Shown here piece after piece: positions 7,764-14,299 of a stretch of 15,574 nt of DNA; position 1 is the first letter of the stretch, and every line of letters starts with the position of its first letter. The DNA lies in contig JAFXCU010000030.1 of assembly GCA_017521345.1 (NCBI GenBank), positions 1 to 15,574 on the forward strand. Direction: 5' to 3'. A program made the translations under genes and the position numbers. The notes under the pieces are model-generated. The model was not told the DNA's origin. It searched no databases and saw only the letters and a list, made by a program, of their open reading frames with translations. Source of the stretch: Ruminiclostridium sp. (GTDB lineage Bacteria; Bacillota_A; Clostridia; Oscillospirales; Oscillospiraceae).

Positions 7764-8411
7764 TCATCCTACTGCGGCGGCTAGGGATCGCTTGGTGATC
7801 CTTGCCAGGGACCACAGGCCCTGGGCCAGGTCGGAAGGGGTGAGGGGGGCGAAGTAGCGGCGGTCCTCCTGGGGCGGAAGGCAGCCCCGGATGTCCCCCT
7901 CATAGACCAGATACCCGGACAGCAGGAGGGTCAGGTCGTCGGGCTGATAGGTGCAGGGGGCCTTCCCTTCCCCCAGGAAGCCCAGGGTCCCCAGCAGAAA
8001 GGCGGCGAACTCCACGCAGGAGTAGGCCTGCCGGACGGCAAACCCCTTGAGGACCGGGAAGGTCAGCACGGAAAACAGATTATATAAGTAAGCAGGGTTG
8101 TCCACCATGGCGGACACGGTCTCCTCCACCCACCGGTGCTGTGCCTGGGTGACCGGAAGCCGGTAAACCGCCACGGGGACGGGCCGGCCGTTGCCCATGG
8201 TGTACCGGTCCCGGGATTCCCGGACCAGCCCTGCCTGAAGGAGGGCGTACCGGTTGGGCCGGGCGAAGCCGTAGACCTGGCTCAGGTCGGGGTCCAGGGC
8301 GATGGACACATGGTTGTATGTCTGCCGGGCCACAGCCCGGATGCACCGGCCGAAGCGGGTCTGGGTCTGGGACAGGATCACGTAGATGGCATTGGGTTCG
8401 GTGGGCTTCAT
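7764..8411 (-). CDS. Putative permuted NlpC/P60-like (YiiX-type) cysteine hydrolase
   Basis: This 215-residue protein has no clear signal peptide. The sequence shows AIYVILSQTQT (8-18), then YNHVSIALD with His34, and later YSCVEFAAFLLG with Cys132. A conserved His in a strand followed much later by a Cys at the start of a helix is the order of permuted papain-like folds (YiiX/LRAT type), whose members cleave or transfer amide, ester or thioester bonds, often on lipids or cell-wall peptides. The assignment rests on these two motifs and is inference. ATG 8411 is chosen because AAAGGAG precedes it; the frame continues upstream to 8684 but crosses the promoter and the neighbouring terminator. It is monocistronic, with its own promoter, and shares the terminator at 7714-7746. 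It could also be a plain hypothetical conserved in clostridia. Confidence 0.6.
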   Translation of the reverse strand: MKPTEPNAIYVILSQTQTRFGRCIRAVARQTYNHVSIALDPDLSQVYGFARPNRYALLQAGLVRESRDRYTMGNGRPVPVAVYRLPVTQAQHRWVEETVSAMVDNPAYLYNLFSVLTFPVLKGFAVRQAYSCVEFAAFLLGTLGFLGEGKAPCTYQPDDLTLLLSGYLVYEGDIRGCLPPQEDRRYFAPLTPSDLAQGLWSLARITKRSLAAAVG

Positions 8412-8442
8412 GGCAAGCTCTCCTTTCTTTTGTTCTGCCTGA

Positions 8443-8471
8443 ATCATACCGATTTTGACGGCAAACAGCAA
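8443..8471 (-). promoter_or_regulatory. Sigma-A promoter of the YiiX-like gene
   Basis: Minus-strand -35 TTGCTG (8471-8466), 17-nt spacer and -10 TATGAT (8448-8443), about 31 nt upstream of the ATG at 8411. It shows that the 215-residue protein does not extend upstream. Confidence 0.7.
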
Positions 8472-8504
8472 TAAAGAAAGAATGAAGCTTTCTGAAGATT
8501 TTAT

Positions 8505-8537
8505 TAAGAGAAAAGCTCCCTCTGGTGAGGGAGCTTT
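8505..8537 (-). terminator. Terminator of the DUF2798-like gene
   Basis: An 11-bp perfect stem (8512-8522 with 8527-8537, AAAGCTCCCTC/GAGGGAGCTTT) with a 4-nt loop lies a few bases after the stop codon. On the minus strand it is followed by TTTTCTCTT. Confidence 0.85.
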
Positions 8538-8541
8538 CGGT

Positions 8542-9258
8542 TTACTCTTTGGGTTCGGCCTTTGCGGTGCTGCGGGTGGTGAGCCCCAGGCCCAGCTCCT
8601 CCTTGAGCTCGGCCTTGATCTCGTCCATCCGGTCGAAAATGGCGGCGATGGCCTCGGTCTCGTCCTGGGGACGCTCCTTGACACCGGCGGCCTTGGCGGC
8701 CTCCTTCCGCTTAGCCAGGTCCTTCCGGAAGATAAACTTGAAGACTGTCCGGACGGTGGGCTGGATGAAGAAGAGTTGGGTGAAGAAGGCGAAGGGGAAG
8801 TTCAGACACACCAGCTTGAGCCACTCCGCCAGGAAGTGGAAGAGGTCAAAGGGCATGAACTGGAAGGGGTAGTACAGGATGGCGGCGATAAAGCTCATGA
8901 CAGGGCACATCACCAGGACGGTGCCGCAGATGATCATGCTCTCGAAGATGAAGGGGTGGTCCTTCCGGGGATCAAAGTAGTGGCTGGCGATCCGGAAGGA
9001 ACGAGGGCTGCCCAGGAGCATCTCCAGGGTGTAGGCCAGGACGAACTCGATGAGGATGACCCCCCAGATGGGGATGTTGTGCCCCAGGACGGACACGCCG
9101 CCCATCATGCGGATGGCTTCCAGGACGCCGGAGGCCCCGGTGGCCTCCATAAAGGTGTTTCCGTGGACCACATACAGGCTGTAGAACACGAAGGCGTGGA
9201 CGGTGATGACCACGGTGACAAAGGCGAAAAACATTCGCTGGGCTCGGTTTCTAGGCAT
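8542..9258 (-). CDS. Four-helix membrane protein, probable tandem DUF2798 repeats
   Basis: This is a 238-residue inner-membrane protein of unknown function. Hydrophobic segments lie at about 8-30, 62-82, 103-127 and 146-168, followed by a charged tail (180-225) likely to be helical and cytoplasmic. The two halves resemble each other: each has a helix rich in Val/Ile/Phe, a loop, and a second helix ending in a basic stretch (SPRSFRIA in the first half, QPTVRTVFKF in the second). This matches my memory of the DUF2798 family, a two-helix unit that can be duplicated. ATG 9258 is chosen because AAGGAG precedes it. The frame continues upstream to 9597, but that stretch holds the promoter and leader of this gene and runs into the antitoxin gene on the other strand. 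The gene is monocistronic, with a long leader and its own terminator. Confidence 0.68.
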   Translation of the reverse strand: MPRNRAQRMFFAFVTVVITVHAFVFYSLYVVHGNTFMEATGASGVLEAIRMMGGVSVLGHNIPIWGVILIEFVLAYTLEMLLGSPRSFRIASHYFDPRKDHPFIFESMIICGTVLVMCPVMSFIAAILYYPFQFMPFDLFHFLAEWLKLVCLNFPFAFFTQLFFIQPTVRTVFKFIFRKDLAKRKEAAKAAGVKERPQDETEAIAAIFDRMDEIKAELKEELGLGLTTRSTAKAEPKE

Positions 9259-9395
9259 AGCACTCTCCTTATGCGTGAAAATGGACAAAAAAATACACAG
9301 GCAGTGCCGCAATACTCTGATCTGTCTGCAAAAGCGCAATATAAACGTGATCAGATTTACGTGCGGTGCACTACATGTGTCTTTTGTCTTTGGAT
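9259..9395 (-). promoter_or_regulatory. About 137-nt leader with mutually exclusive stems, possible attenuator
   Basis: Between the predicted transcription start (near 9395) and the ATG, two pairings compete. One is a perfect 7-bp stem, 9349-9355 with 9316-9322 (TCTGATC/GATCAGA in the transcript). The other pairs 9322-9328 with 9298-9304, 7 bp with one mismatch, and is followed by seven T on the minus strand (9293-9287). They cannot form together. The stems are short, so this is only a candidate; it matches no riboswitch class I know. Confidence 0.28.
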
Positions 9396-9401
9396 AGAGA
9401 A

Positions 9402-9431
9402 ATTGTACCAAAAAATATTTTTCCTTGTCAA
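9402..9431 (-). promoter_or_regulatory. Sigma-A promoter of the DUF2798-like gene
   Basis: Minus-strand consensus -35 TTGACA (9431-9426), an 18-nt spacer, and -10 TACAAT (9407-9402) preceded by TGG. It lies about 145 nt upstream of the start codon, implying a long untranslated leader. Confidence 0.78.
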
Positions 9432-9538
9432 AGGACCTTTCCGCCAAAAAAGAGAATAAAAACCGGACAGAGATTGTGCGGTAATGAGAGACACCCATTA
9501 TCTGGCAGAATATCACTCCCCATCTGCACGTAAATATG
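9432..9538. other. Spacer between divergent promoters
   Basis: The 332-bp gap 9259-9590 is filled by the leader and promoter of the minus-strand membrane gene and by the toxin-antitoxin promoter. The remaining roughly 107 bp are AT-rich, and I see no gene or clear repeat in them. Confidence 0.5.
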
Positions 9539-9567
9539 TTGACATTGTATATCATATTGCATATAAT
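9539..9567 (+). promoter_or_regulatory. Full-consensus promoter of the toxin-antitoxin operon
   Basis: TTGACA (9539-9544), exactly 17 nt, then TATAAT (9562-9567). The spacer is made almost only of A and T with repeated ATAT units, and is the likely autorepression site for the antitoxin and toxin-antitoxin complex, as is usual for RelB/DinJ systems. An AGAAAGGAGG ribosome site precedes the ATG. Confidence 0.85.
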
Positions 9568-9590
9568 ATAACAGAAAGGAGGCGTCACAC

Positions 9591-9857
9591 ATGGCACAAA
9601 CCAGCATCAACATCCGCATGGATGACACCCTGAAAAAACAGTTTGAGGTCCTCTGTTCCGAGCTTGGCCTCAGCATGAGCACAGCCTTCACCCTCTTTGC
9701 CAAGACCATGGTCCGGCAGCAGGGTCTTCCCTTCGAACTCACCCTCCGCACCCCCAACCAGGAGACCCTGGCCGCTATCCAGGATGTGGACCAGCGCAGG
9801 AACCTCTCCGGCCCCTACTCCTCCATTGCTTCCCTGAAGGAGTCCCTGGATGCTTGA
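9591..9857 (+). CDS. dinJ: RelB/DinJ-family antitoxin
   Basis: This 88-residue protein has the N-terminal ribbon-helix-helix pattern of RelB/DinJ antitoxins: TSINIRMDDTLKKQFEVLC (4-22) forms the strand and first helix, and GLSMSTAFTLFAKTM (26-40) the second helix. These proteins dimerise, bind the operon's own promoter, and neutralise the toxin with the flexible C-terminal half (about 50-88 here). ATG 9591 has a near-perfect AGGAGG 9 nt upstream. Its stop overlaps the toxin start by 8 nt, so translation of the two is coupled and the antitoxin is made first. The call is supported jointly by its own sequence and by the YafQ-type partner. Confidence 0.9.
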   Translation: MAQTSINIRMDDTLKKQFEVLCSELGLSMSTAFTLFAKTMVRQQGLPFELTLRTPNQETLAAIQDVDQRRNLSGPYSSIASLKESLDA

Positions 9858-10122
9858 GATCTATTTCTCGTCAAAGTTCAAAAAGGACTATAAGCGGATC
9901 GTAAAGCAGGGCAAAGACCCGGACATTCTCTTTCATGTGGTGGATCTTCTGGCGAAGGAAGAAACCCTTCCGCCCCAGTATCGGGATCACGCCCTCACCG
10001 GAAACTACACCGGTCACCGGGAGTGTCACCTTCAGCCCGATTGGCTCCTGATCTACAAGCAGGAGGCCGACCGGCTCACCCTGACCCTCACCCGAACCGG
10101 CTCTCACAGTGATCTCTTTTGA
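9850..10122 (+). CDS. yafQ: YafQ-family mRNA interferase toxin
   Basis: This 90-residue member of the RelE/YafQ superfamily would be a ribosome-associated endoribonuclease that cuts translated mRNA and stops growth when free of antitoxin. The residues known to matter in E. coli YafQ have counterparts here: His47 (RDHAL), His60 (ECHL), Asp64-Trp65 (PDWLLIY), His86 (GSHSDLF) and the C-terminal Phe90. The toxin therefore looks catalytically intact. Its ATG lies inside the antitoxin's last codons (8-nt overlap). A strong hairpin terminator follows, so the operon is a self-contained two-gene cassette. Target codon preference cannot be read from sequence. Confidence 0.92.
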   Translation: MLEIYFSSKFKKDYKRIVKQGKDPDILFHVVDLLAKEETLPPQYRDHALTGNYTGHRECHLQPDWLLIYKQEADRLTLTLTRTGSHSDLF

Positions 10123-10146
10123 AAACACACCAAAAAACAAATGTGC

Positions 10147-10189
10147 AAACGCCGACGGACTCGGACCAACCGAGTCCATCGGCGTTTTT
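10147..10189 (+). terminator. Terminator of the toxin-antitoxin operon
   Basis: An 18-bp stem with one mismatch (10147-10164 with 10170-10187) has a 5-nt loop and ends in TTTTT (10185-10189). It lies 24 nt past the toxin stop codon. Confidence 0.9.
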
Positions 10190-10327
10190 GCTGTTATGGC
10201 CCCCTTGCCTACGGGCTGTTTCCCCATTAAGCCAGACCATGGATGGTGAATGCCTTGTGGTTTCCCTCCCTTTCCCCTTAATTTTCAAAATGTTATATTA
10301 TTATTTACAATTTATTTCACATAACAG

Positions 10328-10380
10328 TTGATTCTTTAGCAGAATTGTATATAATAAAAGTATGTCATTGAAAAGGAGGT
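10328..10380 (+). promoter_or_regulatory. Promoter and ribosome site of the phosphoketolase gene
   Basis: -35 TTGATT (10328-10333), a 16-nt spacer, -10 TATAAT (10350-10355), then AAAAGGAGGT (10371-10380) about 7 nt before the ATG. The DNA upstream (about 10275-10327) is very AT-rich, which may act as an UP element. No catabolite-responsive element of the usual consensus is evident. Confidence 0.78.
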
Positions 10381-10386
10381 TTTTCC

Positions 10387-12816
10387 ATGCCGAGAAAACC
10401 CAAGGGTACCAAACCCATCGCCAAGACGTCCGCCCGGATGTCCCGGAAAGCGGCTCTCACCAGCGCCCAGCTGGAGAAGATCGACGCTTACTGGCGCGCG
10501 TCCAACTACCTGACCGCCTGCCAGCTGTACCTTCTGGACAACCCCCTGCTCAAGGAACCTCTGCAGCCTGAGCACATTAAGAAAAAGATCGTCGGCCACT
10601 GGGGCACCTGCCCGGGCCAGAACTTCATCTATACCCACCTGAACCGGGCCATCGTCAAGTACGACCTGAACATGATCTACCTGTCCGGCCCCGGCCACGG
10701 CGGCAACGCCATGGTGGCCCACACCTACATGGAGGGCACCTATTCCGAGGTCTACCCCAACATCAGCGAGGACCTGGAGGGCATGCAGCGGCTCTTCAAG
10801 CAGTTCTCCTTCCCCGGCGGCATCCCCAGCCATGTGGCCCCCGAGACCCCCGGCTCCATCCATGAGGGCGGTGAGTTGGGCTACTCCCTAGCCCACGCCT
10901 TCGGTGCTGTCTTTGACAACCCCTCCCTCATCGCCGCCTGCGTGGTGGGCGACGGCGAGGCCGAGACCGGCCCCCTGGCCACCGCATGGCACTCCAACAA
11001 GTTCCTCAACCCCATCGGCGACGGTGCGGTCCTGCCCATCGTCCATCTGAACGGCTATAAGATCCACAACCCCACCATCCTGGCCCGCATGAGCCGCACC
11101 GAGCTGGAGAACCTCTTCCGGGGCTACGGCTGGGAGCCCCGCTTCGTAGAGGGCTCCGACCCCGCCGAGATGCACCAGAAGATGGCCTCCGCCCTGGACT
11201 GGGCCGTCCGTGAGATCCAGCGCATCCAGGGCCACGCCCGGACCACCGGCGACGACAGCCGCCCCGAGTGGCCCATGATCATCCTCCGTGCCCCCAAGGG
11301 CTGGACCGGCCCCAAGGTAGTGGACGGCAACCAGATCGAGGACTGCTTCCGGGCCCACCAGGTCCCCATCGACATGTCCAAGCCCGAGCACCTGGGCCTG
11401 CTGGAGGAGTGGCTCAAGAGCTACAGACCCGAAGAGCTCTTCACTGACGACGGCAAGCTCATTCCCGAGCTGAAGGCTCTGGCCCCCACCGGCGACCGCC
11501 GCATGGGCGCCAACCCCCACGCCAACGGCGGCAAGCTCCTGCGGGACCTGAAGATGCCCGACTTCCGGGACTACGGCATCGACATCCCCGCCCCCGGCGC
11601 TGTGGAGGCACAGGACATGCTGGTCCTGGGTTCCTTCGTCCGGGACGTCATCAAGGAGAACGAGTCCGCCAAGAACTTCCGCGTCTTCGGCCCCGACGAG
11701 TCCAAGTCCAACCGCCTGACCACCATGTTCGAAGAGACCAACCGTGTCTGGAACATGCCCGAAGGGGAATACGACGAGTTCCTGGGCCGCTCCGGCCGGG
11801 TCATGGACTCCATGCTCTCCGAGCATATGTGCCAGGGCTGGCTGGAGGGCTACCTCCTCACCGGCCGCCACGGCTTCTTCAACAGCTACGAGGCCTTCAT
11901 CCGCATCGTGGACTCCATGTTCGCCCAGCACGCCAAGTGGCTCAAGACCTGCAACGAGCTGCCCTGGCGGCAGGATATCGCCTCCCTGAACTATATCCTC
12001 TCCTCCAACGTCTGGCAGCAGGACCACAACGGCTTCACCCATCAGGACCCCGGCTTCCTGGATCACGTGGCCAACAAGAAGGCCGACGTGGTGCGGATGT
12101 ATCTACCCCCGGATGCCAACTGCACCCTGTCCGTCTTTGACCACTGCATCAAGAGCCGGAACTACGTGAACGTGATGGTCACCTCCAAGCACCCCAGACC
12201 CCAGTGGCTGACCATGGAGCAGGCCGTCAAGCACTGCACCCAGGGCATCGGCATCTGGCAGTGGGCCTCCAACGACCAGTGGGAGGAGCCCGACATCGTG
12301 CTGGCCTGCTGCGGCGACACCCCCACCCTGGAGACCCTGGCCACCGTCACCATCGTCCGCCACAACTTCCCCGATGTGAAGATGCGTGTGGTCAACGTGG
12401 TGGACCTGATGCGCCTCCAGTCCGACTCCCAGCACCCCCACGGCCTGTCCGACGAGAAGTACGATATGCTCTTTACCAAGGATAAGCCCATCCTCTTCAC
12501 CTTCCACGGCTATCCCTCCCTCATCCACGAGCTGACCTACAAGCGGAAGAACAAAAACCTCCATGTCCGCGGCTATATCGAGGAAGGTACCATCACCACC
12601 CCCTTCGATATGCGCGTGCTGAACAACCTGGACCGCTGGCACCTGACCATGGATATCATCAACCTGCTGCCCGAGAAGCTGGGCAACCGGGGCGCCTTCC
12701 TGATCCAGCAGCTCCAGGACAAGCTGGTGGAACACAAGCAGTATATCGCCGAATACGGCCAGGACCTGCCCGAGATCCGGGAGTGGCAGTGGAACCACGG
12801 CCTGGGCAACTACTAA
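10387..12816 (+). CDS. xfp: Xylulose-5-phosphate/fructose-6-phosphate phosphoketolase
   Basis: This 809-residue thiamine-diphosphate enzyme splits xylulose 5-phosphate (and often fructose 6-phosphate) with phosphate to give acetyl phosphate plus glyceraldehyde 3-phosphate (or erythrose 4-phosphate). Acetate kinase then yields ATP. Family motifs in order are [11 protein letters not shown] (70-80), SGPGHGG (100-106), [13 protein letters not shown] (154-166), the ThDP/Mg site GDGEAETGP (188-196) and HLNGYKI (220-226). Length is typical. The ATG at 10387 has an excellent ribosome site; it gives a basic N-terminal extension of about 17 residues before Met18, where many homologues would begin, but no ribosome site precedes Met18. 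It is monocistronic between its own promoter and terminator. The dual or single substrate range cannot be settled from sequence. Confidence 0.97.
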   Translation: MPRKPKGTKPIAKTSARMSRKAALTSAQLEKIDAYWRASNYLTACQLYLLDNPLLKEPLQPEHIKKKIVGHWGTCPGQNFIYTHLNRAIVKYDLNMIYLSGPGHGGNAMVAHTYMEGTYSEVYPNISEDLEGMQRLFKQFSFPGGIPSHVAPETPGSIHEGGELGYSLAHAFGAVFDNPSLIAACVVGDGEAETGPLATAWHSNKFLNPIGDGAVLPIVHLNGYKIHNPTILARMSRTELENLFRGYGWEPRFVEGSDPAEMHQKMASALDWAVREIQRIQGHARTTGDDSRPEWPMIILRAPKGWTGPKVVDGNQIEDCFRAHQVPIDMSKPEHLGLLEEWLKSYRPEELFTDDGKLIPELKALAPTGDRRMGANPHANGGKLLRDLKMPDFRDYGIDIPAPGAVEAQDMLVLGSFVRDVIKENESAKNFRVFGPDESKSNRLTTMFEETNRVWNMPEGEYDEFLGRSGRVMDSMLSEHMCQGWLEGYLLTGRHGFFNSYEAFIRIVDSMFAQHAKWLKTCNELPWRQDIASLNYILSSNVWQQDHNGFTHQDPGFLDHVANKKADVVRMYLPPDANCTLSVFDHCIKSRNYVNVMVTSKHPRPQWLTMEQAVKHCTQGIGIWQWASNDQWEEPDIVLACCGDTPTLETLATVTIVRHNFPDVKMRVVNVVDLMRLQSDSQHPHGLSDEKYDMLFTKDKPILFTFHGYPSLIHELTYKRKNKNLHVRGYIEEGTITTPFDMRVLNNLDRWHLTMDIINLLPEKLGNRGAFLIQQLQDKLVEHKQYIAEYGQDLPEIREWQWNHGLGNY

Positions 12817-12835
12817 GCAATTCTCCCCCATACGC

Positions 12836-12869
12836 AAAACCGCCCGCCGGGTATCCGGCGGGCGGTTTT
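12836..12869 (+). terminator. Bidirectional terminator between phosphoketolase and the XRE pair
   Basis: A 15-bp perfect stem (12836-12850 with 12855-12869, core CCGCCCGCCGG) with a 4-nt GTAT loop is flanked by AAAA and TTTT. It starts 20 nt after the phosphoketolase stop and ends just before the minus-strand stop, so it serves both convergent transcripts. Confidence 0.93.
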
Positions 12870-12870
12870 A

Positions 12871-13545
12871 TTATCCTTGTTCTGTTTTCTTTTTGGGACG
12901 GTCCAAAGCCAGGAAGAGGAACCCGACGGCAAGGCCCTCTGTAACCGTTCCCCAGGGTTTTAGTCCGAGCTGAAGCATGGTCAAAAACAGATTCTGAAAG
13001 GGCGGGACCCAGCCCGCAAAGACAATGGCGAGAAAACTCCCACAGCTGGCAAGCCAAATCAGCCCAAACACCAGGCCGATCACCAAGCAAGCCCTTTTGC
13101 CATTCTTCTTCAAAGTCAGATTCCAAACGGCGCTGGCAACGAGAAGGGTTCCAAACACAAGAAGGAAAATCACGACTCCTTTGTACACCAGCTCATAGAA
13201 ATAGAGCTGCCCCATTTGATAGTTCCGTTTGACCCAGGCCTCAATGATCGGCAGCATCCAAAACTTTCCCATTGCCCACATGATGACAGACACAGCAAAA
13301 CAGATCCCGCCGCCAACAAGCCGCTTCCGGGAGGGCCCCTCCTTGGGTTTCGGCCCATAGAGCAGTTCCATGACCTCCACCCCCAGGGCAGCGGCGATGG
13401 CCTCCAGCTGTTCCAGGTCGGGCTGTGAGGCCCCTCGCTCCCAGTTGGACACGGTCTGGCGGGTCACAAACAGACGCTCGGCCAGCTGATCCTGGGTGAG
13501 CCCCTGACCGATTCGCAGTTTCTTGATATTGCTCCCGATGGTCAT
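12871..13545 (-). CDS. XRE-family regulator with C-terminal four-helix membrane domain (second of pair)
   Basis: This 224-residue protein starts with an HTH_3/XRE DNA-binding domain (about 1-63; GLTQDQLAERLFVTRQTVS at 15-33, recognition helix near 28-38). About four hydrophobic segments follow, near 76-98, 117-145, 152-178 and 199-214. It is therefore predicted to be a membrane-tethered transcription regulator. Residues 1-66 differ from those of its upstream neighbour only at 12 and 52, while the membrane parts are strongly diverged apart from spots such as RACL (151-154). Its ATG overlaps the neighbour's TGA by 4 nt (ATGA, 13542-13545), with GGGGAGGGG just upstream, so translation is coupled. 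No ligand or target is evident; the GATC-free promoter region upstream of the pair is one candidate target. Confidence 0.85.
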   Translation of the reverse strand: MTIGSNIKKLRIGQGLTQDQLAERLFVTRQTVSNWERGASQPDLEQLEAIAAALGVEVMELLYGPKPKEGPSRKRLVGGGICFAVSVIMWAMGKFWMLPIIEAWVKRNYQMGQLYFYELVYKGVVIFLLVFGTLLVASAVWNLTLKKNGKRACLVIGLVFGLIWLASCGSFLAIVFAGWVPPFQNLFLTMLQLGLKPWGTVTEGLAVGFLFLALDRPKKKTEQG

Positions 13546-14216
13546 GTATTCCCCTCCCCTCTCACGTTTCTCCTCTGTGCACCCAGAAAAAGAAACACAC
13601 AGCTGAACGCCGCAGCAATATACATAATGTGATTGCTCTCCATATAGATCAGCGCCACAAAGAGTTCATAGCAGTCCGGCCAGCCTGTAAAAACCATAGC
13701 CAGATAACACATCCAACCCAACAGGCTCACCAGACCAAACACCGAGCCAACAATGAGGCAAGCCCTTCGCCCCTGCTTCTCCAGTTGAATGGGCGCCAAA
13801 CCGGTGATCAAAGTCATCAGCCCCGCCGCAGAGAGCAGGACAGTCACCGTCATGTATCCACAGCGATACCAATACCACCCCGTTACATTATGCATCCGCC
13901 GATACCATGTGCTTTTCAGCGGTTCAAAATAAAGGATGGCCCCTGCCCAAAGGGCTGCAGCCAGAACCAAAAGGCCAACGGCAATCAGGACCCGCTTCCT
14001 GGAAATCCGAAATCTCTCTTTCGGCCCATAGAGCAACTCCATAACCTCCACCCCCAGGGCGACAGCGATGGCTTCCAGCTGTTCCAAATCAGGCTGAGAG
14101 GCACCTCGCTCCCAGTTGGACACCGTCTGGCGAGTCACAAACAGCCTCTCGGCCAGCTGATCCTGGGTCAACCCCTGACCGGTCCGCAGTTTTTTGATGT
14201 TGCTTCCGATGGTCAT
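13542..14216 (-). CDS. XRE-family regulator with C-terminal four-helix membrane domain (first of pair)
   Basis: This 224-residue paralogue of the following gene has the same length and layout: XRE domain at about 1-63, then hydrophobic segments near 75-97, 118-143, 152-178 and 197-213. The loop 101-119 is rich in Trp and Tyr (STWYRRMHN, GWYWYRCGY) and is unlike the corresponding part of its partner, so the two may sense different signals. ATG 14216 is preferred over the in-frame start at 14273 because AGAAAGGAGGTGG precedes it and because it gives the same N-terminus as the paralogue. It is transcribed from a promoter at 14241-14269 and is the first gene of a two-gene operon ending at 12836-12869. 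DNA-binding function is well supported by the HTH; the sensing role is inferred. Confidence 0.85.
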   Translation of the reverse strand: MTIGSNIKKLRTGQGLTQDQLAERLFVTRQTVSNWERGASQPDLEQLEAIAVALGVEVMELLYGPKERFRISRKRVLIAVGLLVLAAALWAGAILYFEPLKSTWYRRMHNVTGWYWYRCGYMTVTVLLSAAGLMTLITGLAPIQLEKQGRRACLIVGSVFGLVSLLGWMCYLAMVFTGWPDCYELFVALIYMESNHIMYIAAAFSCVFLFLGAQRRNVRGEGNT

Positions 14217-14240
14217 GGCCGCCACCTCCTTTCTGAAAGA

Positions 14241-14269
14241 ATCATACCAAACTCCATGAAAAAAGTCAC
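14241..14269 (-). promoter_or_regulatory. Promoter of the XRE pair, inside the polC terminator
   Basis: Minus-strand -35 GTGACT (14269-14264), 17-nt spacer, and -10 TATGAT (14246-14241) with a TG one base before it. The -35 bases lie in the second arm and T-run of the polC terminator hairpin. Confidence 0.6.
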
Positions 14270-14294
14270 GCAAAGAACCTTTGCGTGACTTTTT
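14259..14294 (-). terminator. polC terminator
   Basis: A perfect stem GTCACGCAAAG/CTTTGCGTGAC (14265-14275 with 14279-14289), extended by A:T pairs to 16 bp, has a 3-nt loop and a T-run on the minus strand (14264-14259). It lies 5 nt after the polC stop codon. Confidence 0.88.
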
Positions 14295-14299
14295 CTGGG

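Noticed and set aside
8412..8684. N-terminal extension of the YiiX-like protein
   Set aside because: The extension covers the promoter and the terminator of the neighbouring gene, and an AAAGGAG site precedes the internal ATG at 8411.
8455..9459. 334-codon plus-strand frame opposite the membrane protein
   Set aside because: It contains the terminator hairpin and the leader of the minus-strand gene, and its translation is a low-complexity Gly/Asp/Glu/His mixture. The minus-strand frame has a good start, helices, promoter and terminator.
10291..10326. TGTTAT ... ATAACA inverted repeat upstream of the phosphoketolase promoter
   Set aside because: Six-base arms 24 nt apart in very AT-rich DNA are expected by chance.
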